64,000 nt of DNA from JAJPKK01 sp963747835 (lineage in GTDB: Bacteria > Pseudomonadota > Alphaproteobacteria > Rhizobiales > Xanthobacteraceae): NCBI GenBank assembly GCA_963747835.1, contig CAVVGO010000005.1, positions 2,046,001 to 2,110,000 of the forward strand, in the 5' to 3' direction. The translations under genes were made by a program, and so were the position numbers. Below, in pieces: positions 1 through 8,597 of the stretch; position 1 is the first letter of the stretch; each line of letters starts with the position of its first letter. The notes under the pieces are model-generated. The model worked only from the letters and a program-made list of their open reading frames with translations, was not told the origin of the DNA and searched no databases.

Positions 1-1
1 C

Positions 2-493
2 GGGAATGGCGTGGTGCTGTCGACCGGGCTCACGCTCGGAACCATGCGGCAATCCCTCGACTTGGCCGCGGCCGGCGCGCGACGCAAAGGACGCGATCCC
101 TCCGCGGTCCGCAGCGTCGGGTTTATCAATCTTGCCGTATCGGAGGACGGAAAGTCGGCACGCGCCGCGGTTCTGCGAAAACTGGCATTTCTGTTTCGCA
201 GCAAAGGCCACGCTGAAAACATCAAGTCCTCCGGCCTTGCCATCGACCATGAAGCAATCATGGCCGCCGTGTCGCGCCGCGATCTGGACGGTGCGGCGGC
301 GCTGCTGCCGGAAGAGGCTGCAACTGTCTTCGGTGTGGCCGGCACTCCGCGCGAATGCCGCGACCGTCTGCGGGATTTCCTCGCGGTGGGCCTGGACGAA
401 CCGGTTGTCGAGTTATCCGCCGGAAATCCCGAGGCGGTCAGGCTCGCGCTTGAGGTCGTGCGGGAAGTCTCCGGACCTGGGCGCAATGACTAA
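2..493 (+). CDS. LLM-class flavin-dependent oxidoreductase, C-terminal part
   Basis: The reading frame is open at the left edge of the window, so only the last 163 or so residues are present. The segment resembles the C-terminal part of luciferase-like (F420/FMN) monooxygenases and methylene-tetrahydromethanopterin-reductase-like enzymes. It has an alternating helix pattern, a GTPRECRDRL stretch typical of the helix that precedes the last strand, and an ending of the form ELSAGNPEAVRLALEVV. Such enzymes oxidise organic substrates with reduced flavin. The active-site barrel is outside the window, so neither substrate nor cofactor can be inferred. It ends 10 bases before the stop of the convergent M24 gene. 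Confidence 0.7.
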   Translation, partial: GNGVVLSTGLTLGTMRQSLDLAAAGARRKGRDPSAVRSVGFINLAVSEDGKSARAAVLRKLAFLFRSKGHAENIKSSGLAIDHEAIMAAVSRRDLDGAAALLPEEAATVFGVAGTPRECRDRLRDFLAVGLDEPVVELSAGNPEAVRLALEVVREVSGPGRND

Positions 494-502
494 TTGGGAA
501 CG

Positions 503-1618
503 TTACCCAATTTGGATCAGCGCGTCATTTGGGCTGATCATTCCGGTGATCGGGGCGAAACCAGTCGGCGTGACGCGGTACATGTCCTCGACATGGAACC
601 CCATACGTCCCGGTATCATGTAGAGCGGCTCCATGGTGAACGTGATGTTCGGTTGCAATACGACCGTTCTCGAATCCGTGATGTAGGGCTCCTCGTGAAT
701 GGTCTGACCGATGCCGTGGCCCAGAAACCGCAGCGTCGGTTCGATGCCGCGATCGCGCAGATAGGCCACGTAGGTTCGATAGAGATCGGCGACCGCCGTG
801 CCTGGCTTCAACATGGTCTTGCACCGCTCGCGGGCGCCGATCATTACGTCCCATATCTTGCGCTGTTCGTCGGTGGGCGCTCCGACGACGGCGGTCCGGG
901 TCACGTTGGACCGGTATTGATTCATATCGCCCAGGATTTCCACGCGGACGACATCGCCAGGCTCGATGACCTTGTCGGTTGGGGTGCAATTGGTAATGCC
1001 GCTGCGCACACCCGAGCCGACCTGATATTTGAGCGCGTCGCAGCCGCCGGCCATCATCTTGTCGGTGATGATCTGTCCCACCGCCTTCTCGGTCATGCCC
1101 GGCCGAATCTCGCGCAGCACCTCGCCAGCGACCCGGTCCGTAAGCTCGCCGACCTTCGTGAGAAGCGCGATCTCCTCATCGGTCTTGACCATCCGCGCGG
1201 TGAAATAGAGGTCGCTGCATGGAACGAACTGCGCCTTGGGCAGACGCTCCCGCAGGCGGATGTAATCCTTCGCCGGAATGTAATCGAGCTCGATGGCGAT
1301 GCGCCCCGAACCTGCGCCGGCCTCCGCTAGCGCGTCGGCAAGAACGTCGGCCGGATCCTGAGAAAACTGGTCGTACGCCCGAACGTGGGAAAACCGCGAC
1401 CGCTGACGCGCAAGATTCTCTTCGACGCTGACGACAATCTGCGCCGCGAAAAAGTCTCCGGCGAGCACCGTGATCGTACGGCGAAACCGATTGAGGGCGT
1501 GGCTTGGAACGAGAAATCCGGCCGTATACGTGACGTTATCCTGGGAGAGCGCCACCAGCGCATCGTGGCCGCCCTCCTTCATGGCCTGGCGCAGCCGGGC
1601 CATCACCTCATGTTCCAT
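503..1618 (-). CDS. M24 (Xaa-Pro peptidase / creatinase-like) pita-bread protein
   Basis: A 371-residue protein with a creatinase-type N-terminal domain (about 1-145) and a C-terminal pita-bread domain (about 150-365). His301 (GHGIGQTIHEEP), Glu330 (TMEP) and Glu344 match three of the five metal ligands of M24 peptidases. The two aspartates of the usual IDxGA...SDxTRT segment are Glu227 and Asn238 here (EILGDMNQYRSNVTRT), so a normal two-metal site is doubtful and a creatinase-like or other hydrolase role is possible. I chose the ATG at 1618 because it follows an AGAGGA ribosome site and clears the upstream hydrolase; a longer start at 1693 would overlap that gene. It is probably co-transcribed with the hydrolase 10 bases upstream. 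Confidence 0.85.
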   Translation of the reverse strand: MEHEVMARLRQAMKEGGHDALVALSQDNVTYTAGFLVPSHALNRFRRTITVLAGDFFAAQIVVSVEENLARQRSRFSHVRAYDQFSQDPADVLADALAEAGAGSGRIAIELDYIPAKDYIRLRERLPKAQFVPCSDLYFTARMVKTDEEIALLTKVGELTDRVAGEVLREIRPGMTEKAVGQIITDKMMAGGCDALKYQVGSGVRSGITNCTPTDKVIEPGDVVRVEILGDMNQYRSNVTRTAVVGAPTDEQRKIWDVMIGARERCKTMLKPGTAVADLYRTYVAYLRDRGIEPTLRFLGHGIGQTIHEEPYITDSRTVVLQPNITFTMEPLYMIPGRMGFHVEDMYRVTPTGFAPITGMISPNDALIQIG

Positions 1619-1628
1619 GCCGGTCCTC

Positions 1629-2324
1629 TCATGCCTCCGCGATTTTTCGCAGCCACCGCACAATCTCGTCAAGTACGAGATTGTATACTTCATCCTGCGA
1701 CAAAGGCGCTTTTTTAGGGACCTTGAAGGAATGATCTCCGCCCTCGACGACGTAAAGATCGGCGGGCTTCGGCAGGCTCTTCATGATCGGCCTCAGTTCG
1801 TCAGGCGTACCGAAGGCGTCACGGGAACCTTGGACGAACAACAGAGGCGCCCGGATGTCAGGCAAATGCATGGTCCGCAGTTTATCCGGACGACCGGGCG
1901 GATGCAGCGGATAGCCGAGCGCGACCACGCCGGCGATGCCGTCGCCCTCAACGGCCGCAATCTGCGAGGCGATGCGTCCACCCATCGACTTGCCGCCGAT
2001 CACCAGCTTGCGGCGGCCGGCATCCTTGACAAGCGACCCGCCGCGAAACGCCGCGATTACCTTTCGGTAGCAAGCTTCCAGCTTGGCGTTTCGGTCAGGA
2101 AGGCGCCGGCCTTCCTCGCTGTAGACGAAATTGAAAGTGACGGCGTCGATGCCGCGCGCCGCGAGCGCGTTTGCGAAAAGCACCATGAAGCCGCTCGTCT
2201 GGCTTGCGCCCGCACCATGCGCGAGGATCAACGCAATGTCCGCGCGGTCGCCGCTCGTCCCCGGATAAGAGATCGCCGTCACATGCTCGGACGATGTGAT
2301 CTCGATGCGGTTCCGTTCCGTCAT
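1629..2324 (-). CDS. alpha/beta hydrolase of the KANL3/Tex30 type
   Basis: A 231-residue cytosolic alpha/beta-hydrolase. ALILAHGAGASQ forms the oxyanion-hole strand-loop, GGKSMGGR carries the nucleophilic serine, GSRDAFG the acidic residue, and GGDHSF the catalytic histidine. The layout (GKSMGG elbow, small lid, about 220 residues) fits the KANL3/Tex30 and dienelactone-hydrolase-like group, whose substrates are mostly unknown. The ATG at 2324 has GGAA upstream and gives the normal family length; the 17 extra residues of the longer frame show no homology. The M24 gene follows after 10 bases. Confidence 0.85.
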   Translation of the reverse strand: MTERNRIEITSSEHVTAISYPGTSGDRADIALILAHGAGASQTSGFMVLFANALAARGIDAVTFNFVYSEEGRRLPDRNAKLEACYRKVIAAFRGGSLVKDAGRRKLVIGGKSMGGRIASQIAAVEGDGIAGVVALGYPLHPPGRPDKLRTMHLPDIRAPLLFVQGSRDAFGTPDELRPIMKSLPKPADLYVVEGGDHSFKVPKKAPLSQDEVYNLVLDEIVRWLRKIAEA

Positions 2325-2378
2325 TTCAGTTCCACATCGCCAGATTTCGACGGCACCTAAGACTGCGTCAGGCAAAAC

Positions 2379-2402
2379 TAAACCCCGCCGAAGCGGGGTT
2401 TA
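2379..2402. terminator. perfect hairpin, terminator-like
   Basis: Two perfect 10-base arms (TAAACCCCGC and its complement) enclose a CGAA tetraloop. The left arm is preceded by AAAAC, and the right arm ends GGGGTTTA, so it could terminate transcription in either direction. It sits between two divergent genes, where no annotated transcript should end. It may therefore belong to an unannotated RNA or be a mobile palindrome. Confidence 0.6.
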
Positions 2403-2797
2403 GGGTCTGCACGAGAACCGGGGCTGGGGGGCTGGGGAAGGTTCCCGCCGCATTCCGTTTGGCCACGTATGAATACCGCCCCGACCATGCAAGCGCACGG
2501 TTTGTCGCAGGCAAATTGCTGCAATCCGAGAGCCCCTGTCCGGAGACTAAACAGTGCGCTTTTGCGACTTGGCAACATTTCACAGACTACCACGGGTTCC
2601 GCCGACATATTCTTTCGTATGGAGGGCTCCGGACCGGACAGTTCGTCCGTTGATTTTTGCCATTGGCCAAGCCGGCGTCGGGCCGTGGGGACAGGCTGTC
2701 ACGAGCCCCCTTCCCGTGCGCAGCGCCACGGGTGTATCTTTGTTCACGCCTTTGTGACGTGCGTCGATCGGGAGCCCCACGCGGGCGGAGGATAATC
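2403..2797. other. gene-free stretch upstream of an exported protein gene
   Basis: About 395 bases with no convincing coding sequence. Short overlapping frames on both strands have no recognisable motif or good ribosome site. It must contain the promoters of the flanking divergent genes. The last bases hold the GGAGG site of the gene at 2798. No clear -35/-10 pair stands out. Confidence 0.5.
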
Positions 2798-3667
2798 ATG
2801 TTGGACCGCAGCTCAACCGGCGTGATTGCGACTGCACTGGTAGCGGTCGCACTGATAACGGCGAGCGGCGGCGCGCATGCCGTCGACGATCCGAAGTACC
2901 CCGATTGGAAGGGTCAGTGGGAACGTTTTGTCGTACGCGGGCTTCCGGGCCAACCTTCCCACGACCAGACCAAACCCTGGGGTCGCGGACAGCAGGCACC
3001 GCTCACGCCGGAATACCAAGCCGTTCTAGAGGCGAGCATCGCGGATCAGGCCAATGGCGGGCTCGGCAATTTTCCGACCACCCTGTGCCGTGCGGCCGGC
3101 ATGCCGCACATGATGATGGCGTTTCGGCCGTTGGAATTCGTCATCACGCCGGACGTCACCTATATCCTGCTCAATGACTACGATCACTATCGCCGCATTT
3201 TTACCGACGGACGCGATTGGCCCAAGGAGATCGACCCGACCTATGCGGGCTACTCGATCGGCCGATGGATCGACCAAGACGGCGACGGCGTCTATGATGT
3301 CCTTGAAGTTGAGACGCGCGGTTTCAAGGGGCCCCGCGCTTACGACGAGGCCGGCCTGCCGCTGCACTTCGACAATCAGTCCATCTTCATAGAGCGGTTT
3401 TACCGCGATAAGGCTGATCCGAAACTCTTTCATGACGAAATGACCACGATCGATCATGCATTGACGCGGCCTTGGACCGTCGACAAAAGATACGTGCTCA
3501 ATCCGGATTTGCACGCGGACTGGCCTGAGTATTATTGCAACGAATCCAACGCGCAGGTCGGTATCGGCAAGGAGAACTATTTCCTCAGCGCCGATGGGCT
3601 TCTGATGCCCACCAAGAAGGACCAAGCGCCGCCGGATTTGCGATATTTCAAACAGTCGCGGAAGTAA
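2798..3667 (+). CDS. exported protein of unknown function
   Basis: A 289-residue protein with a clear signal peptide (hydrophobic core about residues 9-23, likely cut after GGAHA). The mature part is rich in aromatic and acidic residues with no domain I recognise. It contains LYRAAG-like and DQDGDGVYDVLEVETRG segments; the latter resembles a calcium-binding D-x-D-G-D loop. I therefore only state that it is probably periplasmic. The start is fixed by the ribosome site GGAGG six bases before the ATG. It stands alone, convergent with the next gene. Confidence 0.7.
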   Translation: MLDRSSTGVIATALVAVALITASGGAHAVDDPKYPDWKGQWERFVVRGLPGQPSHDQTKPWGRGQQAPLTPEYQAVLEASIADQANGGLGNFPTTLCRAAGMPHMMMAFRPLEFVITPDVTYILLNDYDHYRRIFTDGRDWPKEIDPTYAGYSIGRWIDQDGDGVYDVLEVETRGFKGPRAYDEAGLPLHFDNQSIFIERFYRDKADPKLFHDEMTTIDHALTRPWTVDKRYVLNPDLHADWPEYYCNESNAQVGIGKENYFLSADGLLMPTKKDQAPPDLRYFKQSRK

Positions 3668-3733
3668 CGGCCGGGCCTAACTTCGCACCGAACGTCAAGG
3701 GGCCTTCTGCCCGCCATCCGGCACGCGGTGCGT

Positions 3734-4570
3734 TTACATGTATCGCGCGTTCGCCGCGGCCGCGAGCGCCGCGCGAAGATTGGCCTCGACCGCTCCGACC
3801 GAGCGGTTGATCTCCTCCATCCTGACGATGTCCGCGATGCGGCTCGATGCCTTTCGCATGTCCTCGGGTGACAAGATCTCGCTGAGGACGCCGGTTGAAT
3901 CCGCGAGGCCAAGCAGAAGCGTGTCGCGCGGGTCCGGCACCGCGTCATCGAAAATCATCGACACCAAGCGCGCTTTTGCTTCGCGCTCCTCCCGCCCGGT
4001 GTTCTGAGGATAGGCGCGTCGCGAAAATACCCACAGGAACTGACGATCCTCCGCACGAAGGATGCCGGCCTGAACCAAGCGTTCGAGTACGCCCTTGGAA
4101 AGATCGCCGCTGTGAAGACCTAAGCGCTCGATCCACCACGTGCTTGATCGCTTTTCGGGTTCGGCCGCAACCTTCCGGAGGGCATCGTCGAGCAATTCGT
4201 CGCCGACCGGCTTTGGATCGACGATGAACAATGATGTCAGATCGGTATCGATCCGGCCCAGAAGGGCAAGCTCCATGAGCATGCCGCCTGCGATAGCGAT
4301 ATTGGCACCGCCGGCGCACGCGGGCCGGATCGTGCCCTTGTCGTCATCGAGCATCAGCACGACGATCTCGTCGGCCAGAGTCAGGTGTTTCAAGAATTCT
4401 ACGCCTCTTTGCCCGCCGAGCTTCGAGCGCGCTTCGGTTTCGGTCGAGGCGATCGGGATGATGTTCCCGAAGCCGGCGGCAGGCCCGCCGAGGAAATATA
4501 GGTCGACGACGCGATACACCACCAATCCGTCTGCCACTTGACCCCGGACTTCCAATTCAAACTCCCCCAT
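3734..4570 (-). CDS. GPP34 (GOLPH3-type) domain protein
   Basis: A 279-residue protein. From about residue 62 onward the sequence LTLADEIVVLMLDDDKG, then AIAGGMLMELALLGRID and LFIVDPKPVGDELLDDAL, matches the GPP34 fold of eukaryotic GOLPH3 and its bacterial relatives. In GOLPH3 this fold binds phosphoinositide-containing membranes; the bacterial role is unknown. The first 60 residues are an extra beta-rich segment with no family I recognise. The usual beta-hairpin region around the lipid pocket is diverged. The ATG at 4570 lacks a strong ribosome site, and a TTG one codon upstream is the alternative. Confidence 0.75.
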   Translation of the reverse strand: MGEFELEVRGQVADGLVVYRVVDLYFLGGPAAGFGNIIPIASTETEARSKLGGQRGVEFLKHLTLADEIVVLMLDDDKGTIRPACAGGANIAIAGGMLMELALLGRIDTDLTSLFIVDPKPVGDELLDDALRKVAAEPEKRSSTWWIERLGLHSGDLSKGVLERLVQAGILRAEDRQFLWVFSRRAYPQNTGREEREAKARLVSMIFDDAVPDPRDTLLLGLADSTGVLSEILSPEDMRKASSRIADIVRMEEINRSVGAVEANLRAALAAAANARYM

Positions 4571-4781
4571 CAACGTCGCACCACGATCACCCTGGGATCA
4601 GAGGCAAAACACGACAGTGGGCAAATTGCAACACGGATGGGTTAGCCCGCCGGGACGAACGCTGGAGCAGCGCGATCAGCATTGACGAGATGCCTTCGAC
4701 GAGACGCGAGGTCCCGCCGCGTGTGTGCCGTGCAGCTGGCACCCGATCCGCAATGCGAAAGGAGGATCGAGGGCGTCCTGA

Positions 4782-5807
4782 TTATTTTCGCAGCGGACCT
4801 GCGGCCTTGGCGAAGCGATCCGTATAGCCGGCCGTGGCGCTCGCGTCCTTCGGCAACCCGCCTTGGCTCTGCAGCGTCTCAAGCGTCTCGCCCCATTGCT
4901 TGGCGGTAATTACGCCGATGCCTAGCTCCTTGCTGGTCGCATTGAAAAAGGTGTGATCGATGTCCGATTGTAGCTGCTCGGCCAGCATATCGACCTTGTC
5001 CTTGTATTCCGGATTGGCCTTGACGACGACCGCGATCGCACCCTTCGGGTCGGCGATGACGTCGGCAAAGGCCTGCAGATAGGCAGTGACGAAACGCTGC
5101 ACCAGGTCGGGCTTGTCGGCGATCATCTTCTCGGACGTAAAGACGCCCGAACCATAGGCATTGTACCCGTAATCGGCACCTTGCAGGATCGACAGGGTGC
5201 CCGGTCCGCCGGTCTTGGCCTCAAGCTCTGGAACTTCGGCATCGATATAGCCCGGCACGGCCTCGACCCGCCCGAGCACAAGGTAGCTCTCGTAAGGCGG
5301 CGCCACCGTGCTCTGCTTGATCTCGGCGAGGTTCAATCCGTTCTGCACAAAGAACGCCTTAAGAAATACGTAGGTCGATCCGGCCGGATGGACCCCGATG
5401 TTGAGGCCCTTGAGATCCTGTGGCTTGGTCATCGGATTACGCGCCTTGACCGAGATCATCGCCAGCGGGCTGCGCTGGTTGACCGCAACGAGCGCCACCG
5501 CGGGGACCTGCTGTGAACGGGCCACCAGAAGCGTAGGCAGATCGGCGAAACCGAAATCCGCGTTGCCGTTGGCCACGAGCCGGAGTGCATCGACGGAGCC
5601 GGTTCCCTTGCGAATTGCCGTCACGGCGATACCGTTCTTGTCGAAATACCCCTTATCGCGGGCGACAAAGAACATGGCATGATCCCCGCGCACCACCCAG
5701 TCGAGCTGAACCGACACCTGATCGGCCGCAACAGCCGGCGCGGCGATGCTTATAATCGCGGCAAGGCAGGCCACGCCGAGGCAACTGATCTTCAAATTCG
5801 GTTCCAT
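4782..5807 (-). CDS. ABC importer solute-binding protein (SsuA/TauA/NMT1-like)
   Basis: A 341-residue periplasmic binding protein with a typical signal peptide (core CLGVACLAAIISIAA, ending PAVAA). The mature fold has VQLDWVVRGDHAMFFVARDKGYF, the recognisable opening of the SsuA/TauA/ThiY group that binds sulfonates, taurine, nitrate or pyrimidine precursors. The substrate cannot be read from sequence. I chose the ATG at 5807 because GGAG lies six bases before it and it gives a normal signal peptide. A longer ATG at 5876 overlaps the permease stop as ATGA but would add a charged N-terminal tail. It is the last gene of the importer operon. Confidence 0.88.
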   Translation of the reverse strand: MEPNLKISCLGVACLAAIISIAAPAVAADQVSVQLDWVVRGDHAMFFVARDKGYFDKNGIAVTAIRKGTGSVDALRLVANGNADFGFADLPTLLVARSQQVPAVALVAVNQRSPLAMISVKARNPMTKPQDLKGLNIGVHPAGSTYVFLKAFFVQNGLNLAEIKQSTVAPPYESYLVLGRVEAVPGYIDAEVPELEAKTGGPGTLSILQGADYGYNAYGSGVFTSEKMIADKPDLVQRFVTAYLQAFADVIADPKGAIAVVVKANPEYKDKVDMLAEQLQSDIDHTFFNATSKELGIGVITAKQWGETLETLQSQGGLPKDASATAGYTDRFAKAAGPLRK

Positions 5808-5872
5808 GTCATGCTCCATTCCGATAGCTTTTGTCTGTCCAGTTGAACGCAAGTCCGGTGCCAACCGCGTTT

Positions 5873-6706
5873 TCATTGCGCTGAATGGCCTTGCTCGCCG
5901 ACAGCGCGCGGCATCCAGGAAACATAGCGGCGCTCCACCGCCTCGACCGCGTAGAAGAAGGCAAGCCCAAGCACCGACACCTCGATCAGGGCCGCAAAAA
6001 CGAGTGGGGTTTCCAACTGGGTCGAGGCAAACTGGATCATATAGCCGAGGCCCGCGGAGGCGCCGGCGAATTCGCCCACAATGGCCCCGATCACGCTCAG
6101 GGTCACGGCGATCTTGAGCCCCGACATCAGGTGCGGCAGCGAATTGGGAATCTGGGCCCGACGCAGGATTTCCGTCCGCGTTGCGCCGACGGAACGCAGC
6201 AGCGTGACCAAATTTACGTCAACCGATTGCAACCCGGCGAGCATGTCGAGCGCCACCGGGAAGAACGCTATCACCACGATCAGCGCCACCTTGGGCTGGA
6301 GATCGTAGCCGAACCAGAGAATGAACAAAGGCGCCAACGCGATCTTCGGCACCGTCTGGAACAACACCACCAACGGATAAAGAGCCCGTCCAAACGCATC
6401 GAAGCGCGCGATGATGAGCGCAACCGCAATCCCGACCACACCGGACAGCACGAAGCCGTAGAGCACCTCTTCGGCCGTCACCAGCGCGGCGGCGAAAAGA
6501 TCGCCCTGCCTGCCAACCATTACGGTCGCAATCGCGGTCGGCGCTGGCAACACGAAGGTCGGCAAATGGAGAAGTCGCGCCGCCCCCTCCCAGGCCGCAA
6601 GCACGATCGCGATCAGCAGCAGCGTCGGCACGATCCGCCCCAGAGCGGCAATCATGAACCCAAGCTTGGGTGGCACCTCTTCGATCTCTGACGGGAGACC
6701 GTTCAT
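5873..6706 (-). CDS. ABC importer permease (SsuC/TauC-like)
   Basis: A 277-residue inner-membrane permease with about six transmembrane segments. The cytoplasmic coupling loop EILRRAQIPNSLPHLMSGLKIA matches the EAA motif of BPD-type importers. It forms the pore for the binding protein at 4782 and the ATPase at 6703. Its start codon overlaps the ATPase stop by four bases (ATGA), which implies translational coupling in one operon. Confidence 0.9.
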   Translation of the reverse strand: MNGLPSEIEEVPPKLGFMIAALGRIVPTLLLIAIVLAAWEGAARLLHLPTFVLPAPTAIATVMVGRQGDLFAAALVTAEEVLYGFVLSGVVGIAVALIIARFDAFGRALYPLVVLFQTVPKIALAPLFILWFGYDLQPKVALIVVIAFFPVALDMLAGLQSVDVNLVTLLRSVGATRTEILRRAQIPNSLPHLMSGLKIAVTLSVIGAIVGEFAGASAGLGYMIQFASTQLETPLVFAALIEVSVLGLAFFYAVEAVERRYVSWMPRAVGEQGHSAQ

Positions 6707-7560
6707 GACGTGAGGCTCCGCCCGGACCCCTTTGGGCGCGCATGACCCTCCTTTAGAAGCCGCCGCAGCCGAGCCGCCGACTGGCCGAACTCCGCAGCCG
6801 CGTAAGTGTCCTCACCGCGCGGATAGCCGAGGCGGATCGGCACGATGGCACTGATCCGCGCCGGCTTCGTCGCCATCACATGGACCTCTCGCGACAGGAA
6901 CACGGCTTCTTCGATCGAATGGGTCACCAGCACGATGGTCTTGCCGGTGCGCTCCCAGATATCGAGCAGGAAGGCACTCATCTCCTCGCGCGTGATGGCG
7001 TCGAGCGCACCGAACGGCTCGTCCATCATCAGCACCTCAGGATCCAGCGCAAGCGCGCGCGCAATGGCAACGCGCTGGCGCATCCCGCCGGAGAGCTGCG
7101 ATGGCCGCTTGAGCGCCGCGTCTTCCAGGCCGACAAGGCGCAGCATCTCGTGCGCCCGCTCGCGGATCGCGGCGCGCGGCGTCCGCTTCTGCGCCACTTC
7201 CATCAGCAGCGCCACGTTGTCGATGGCATTTTTCCACGGCATCAGGGTGGCATCCTGGAACACCAGCCCGATGCGACGCTGCCGCACCGCTTCGGCGGGC
7301 ACAAGCCCCCCGACCCGCACCTCGCCGGCGCTCGGCGTCAGCAGGCCGGCCAGCACCTTCAAAAGCGTGGTCTTGCCGCAGCCGGACGGCCCGATCAACG
7401 ACGTAAAGCCACCCTTGGGCACGCTCAGATTGACGTCGCTGAGGACGCGATGGCGCACCGGCCCGGTCTGGAAATCGACCGAGATGCCGGTCGCCACAAT
7501 ATGGGCCTGAGCCCCGCCGGCGGCGGATGTCGCAACAGCGAGCCCGGCTGCCTCCGACAC
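6703..7560 (-). CDS. ABC importer ATPase (SsuB/TauB-like)
   Basis: A cytoplasmic ATPase of about 285 residues. Walker A GPSGCGKT is at about residue 57, followed by a Q-loop (VFQDATLMPW), the signature LSGGMRQRVAIARA, Walker B VLMMDEPFGALD and the switch histidine VTHSIEEA. This is the SsuB/TauB/NrtD class that energises sulfonate, taurine or nitrate uptake. I chose the GTG at 7560 because an AAGGAG site lies eight bases upstream; the TTG at 7578 lies inside that ribosome site. Confidence 0.9.
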   Translation of the reverse strand: MSEAAGLAVATSAAGGAQAHIVATGISVDFQTGPVRHRVLSDVNLSVPKGGFTSLIGPSGCGKTTLLKVLAGLLTPSAGEVRVGGLVPAEAVRQRRIGLVFQDATLMPWKNAIDNVALLMEVAQKRTPRAAIRERAHEMLRLVGLEDAALKRPSQLSGGMRQRVAIARALALDPEVLMMDEPFGALDAITREEMSAFLLDIWERTGKTIVLVTHSIEEAVFLSREVHVMATKPARISAIVPIRLGYPRGEDTYAAAEFGQSAARLRRLLKEGHARPKGSGRSLTS

Positions 7561-7596
7561 GAAAGTTGCTCCTTTCAACCGGCTGTGGCTCTTGCC

Positions 7597-8193
7597 TCAG
7601 CCCGCCGCGGTGGCCTTGACGAAGGCCGGACGCTGCTTCAGGCGCTCGGCCCAAGCCTGGACATGGGACAGCGGCGGCAATGCATACGGAAACGCCAGAC
7701 AGCGCCGCACCAACGGCGCCGCCGCAATGTCGGCCAGGCTGAATTGTTCGCCCGCGATCCACGGGTGCTTGGCGAGTTCGCCATCCAATATCTTCAACTC
7801 CGTCCCGATATTGCCGGTGGTGTCGGGTGAGCGCTCGGCCTCGGGCTTGCGGGCATCGCGAAAGCCCGCCAGGAACACGGGGTTGAGGGAAGCCAGCGTC
7901 CAGTCCATCCAGCGCTCCACTTTGGTGCGCGCCGCCGGATCGGCCGGATAGAGCGGGCTTTCGGCTTTCGCCGCAACATAACGCAGGATGGTGTGGGACT
8001 CCCACACCGCGACGTCGCCATCGATCAAGGTCGGCACCTTGCGGGTCGGGTTGAGGGCAAGATACGCCGGCGTTCCAGTGTTCTCGAACTGCCGCCCATA
8101 GTCCTCGCGCGTGTATGGGGTGCCCAGCTCATCGAGCAGAAACAGGACTTTCTGTACGTTGGACGAAGTAGCGCGGCCCAGGAGACGCAGCAT
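7597..8193 (-). CDS. glutathione S-transferase family protein
   Basis: A 198-residue GST. The thioredoxin-like N-domain has the active-site region RATSSNVQKVLFLLDELG and the glutathione-binding NPTRKVPTLIDGD ... WESHTILRYVA. The helical C-domain ends with FSLADIAAAPLVRR. Because it lies in an operon with a gentisate-type dioxygenase, a maleylpyruvate-isomerase-like role is an attractive inference, but residues diagnostic of the zeta class are not obvious. Its ATG overlaps the RidA stop (TGATG), so the two are coupled. Confidence 0.85.
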   Translation of the reverse strand: MLRLLGRATSSNVQKVLFLLDELGTPYTREDYGRQFENTGTPAYLALNPTRKVPTLIDGDVAVWESHTILRYVAAKAESPLYPADPAARTKVERWMDWTLASLNPVFLAGFRDARKPEAERSPDTTGNIGTELKILDGELAKHPWIAGEQFSLADIAAAPLVRRCLAFPYALPPLSHVQAWAERLKQRPAFVKATAAG

Positions 8194-8585
8194 CACGAGG
8201 TTCCTTTCAGCGGACGATAGGCAATACAATCCATTTCGATGCGAGTGGTGATGACGGCGCGCGCTTCAACGGTGGTGCGCGCCAGCCGGCCAGCGGGGAA
8301 ATACTCCTTGAACACGCCGTTGTAGCGCCCGAAATCGCGACCATCTTCCAGATAGGTCGTCACCTTTACTACGTCGTCGAGGGTGCAGCCCGCGGCCGTC
8401 AGCACACGCCGCAACGCCTCTATGGTCGCGCGGGTCTCCTCCTCGATGGTGCCGGCAATCATTTCGCCCTTCTCGTTCTTGGCAACCTGACCGGATACGA
8501 ACACGAAGTCGCCGGCCCGCACCGCCGGATGGAACGGCAGATTTGGATTCTTGTGGCCGTAGACCTCGATGGCGCCGTCGCTCAT
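8193..8585 (-). CDS. RidA family protein (YjgF/YER057c/UK114)
   Basis: A 130-residue RidA-type protein that trimerises and hydrolyses reactive enamines/imines, or acts on related intermediates of catabolic pathways. FVSGQVAKNEKGE, VVKVTTYLEDGRDF and RTTVEARAVITTRIEMDCIA follow the family pattern; the Arg of RTTVEAR is the carboxylate-binding arginine. The ATG at 8585 sits seven bases after GGAG. It overlaps the following GST gene by one base. Confidence 0.9.
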   Translation of the reverse strand: MSDGAIEVYGHKNPNLPFHPAVRAGDFVFVSGQVAKNEKGEMIAGTIEEETRATIEALRRVLTAAGCTLDDVVKVTTYLEDGRDFGRYNGVFKEYFPAGRLARTTVEARAVITTRIEMDCIAYRPLKGTS

Positions 8586-8597
8586 CACGCTGCTCCG

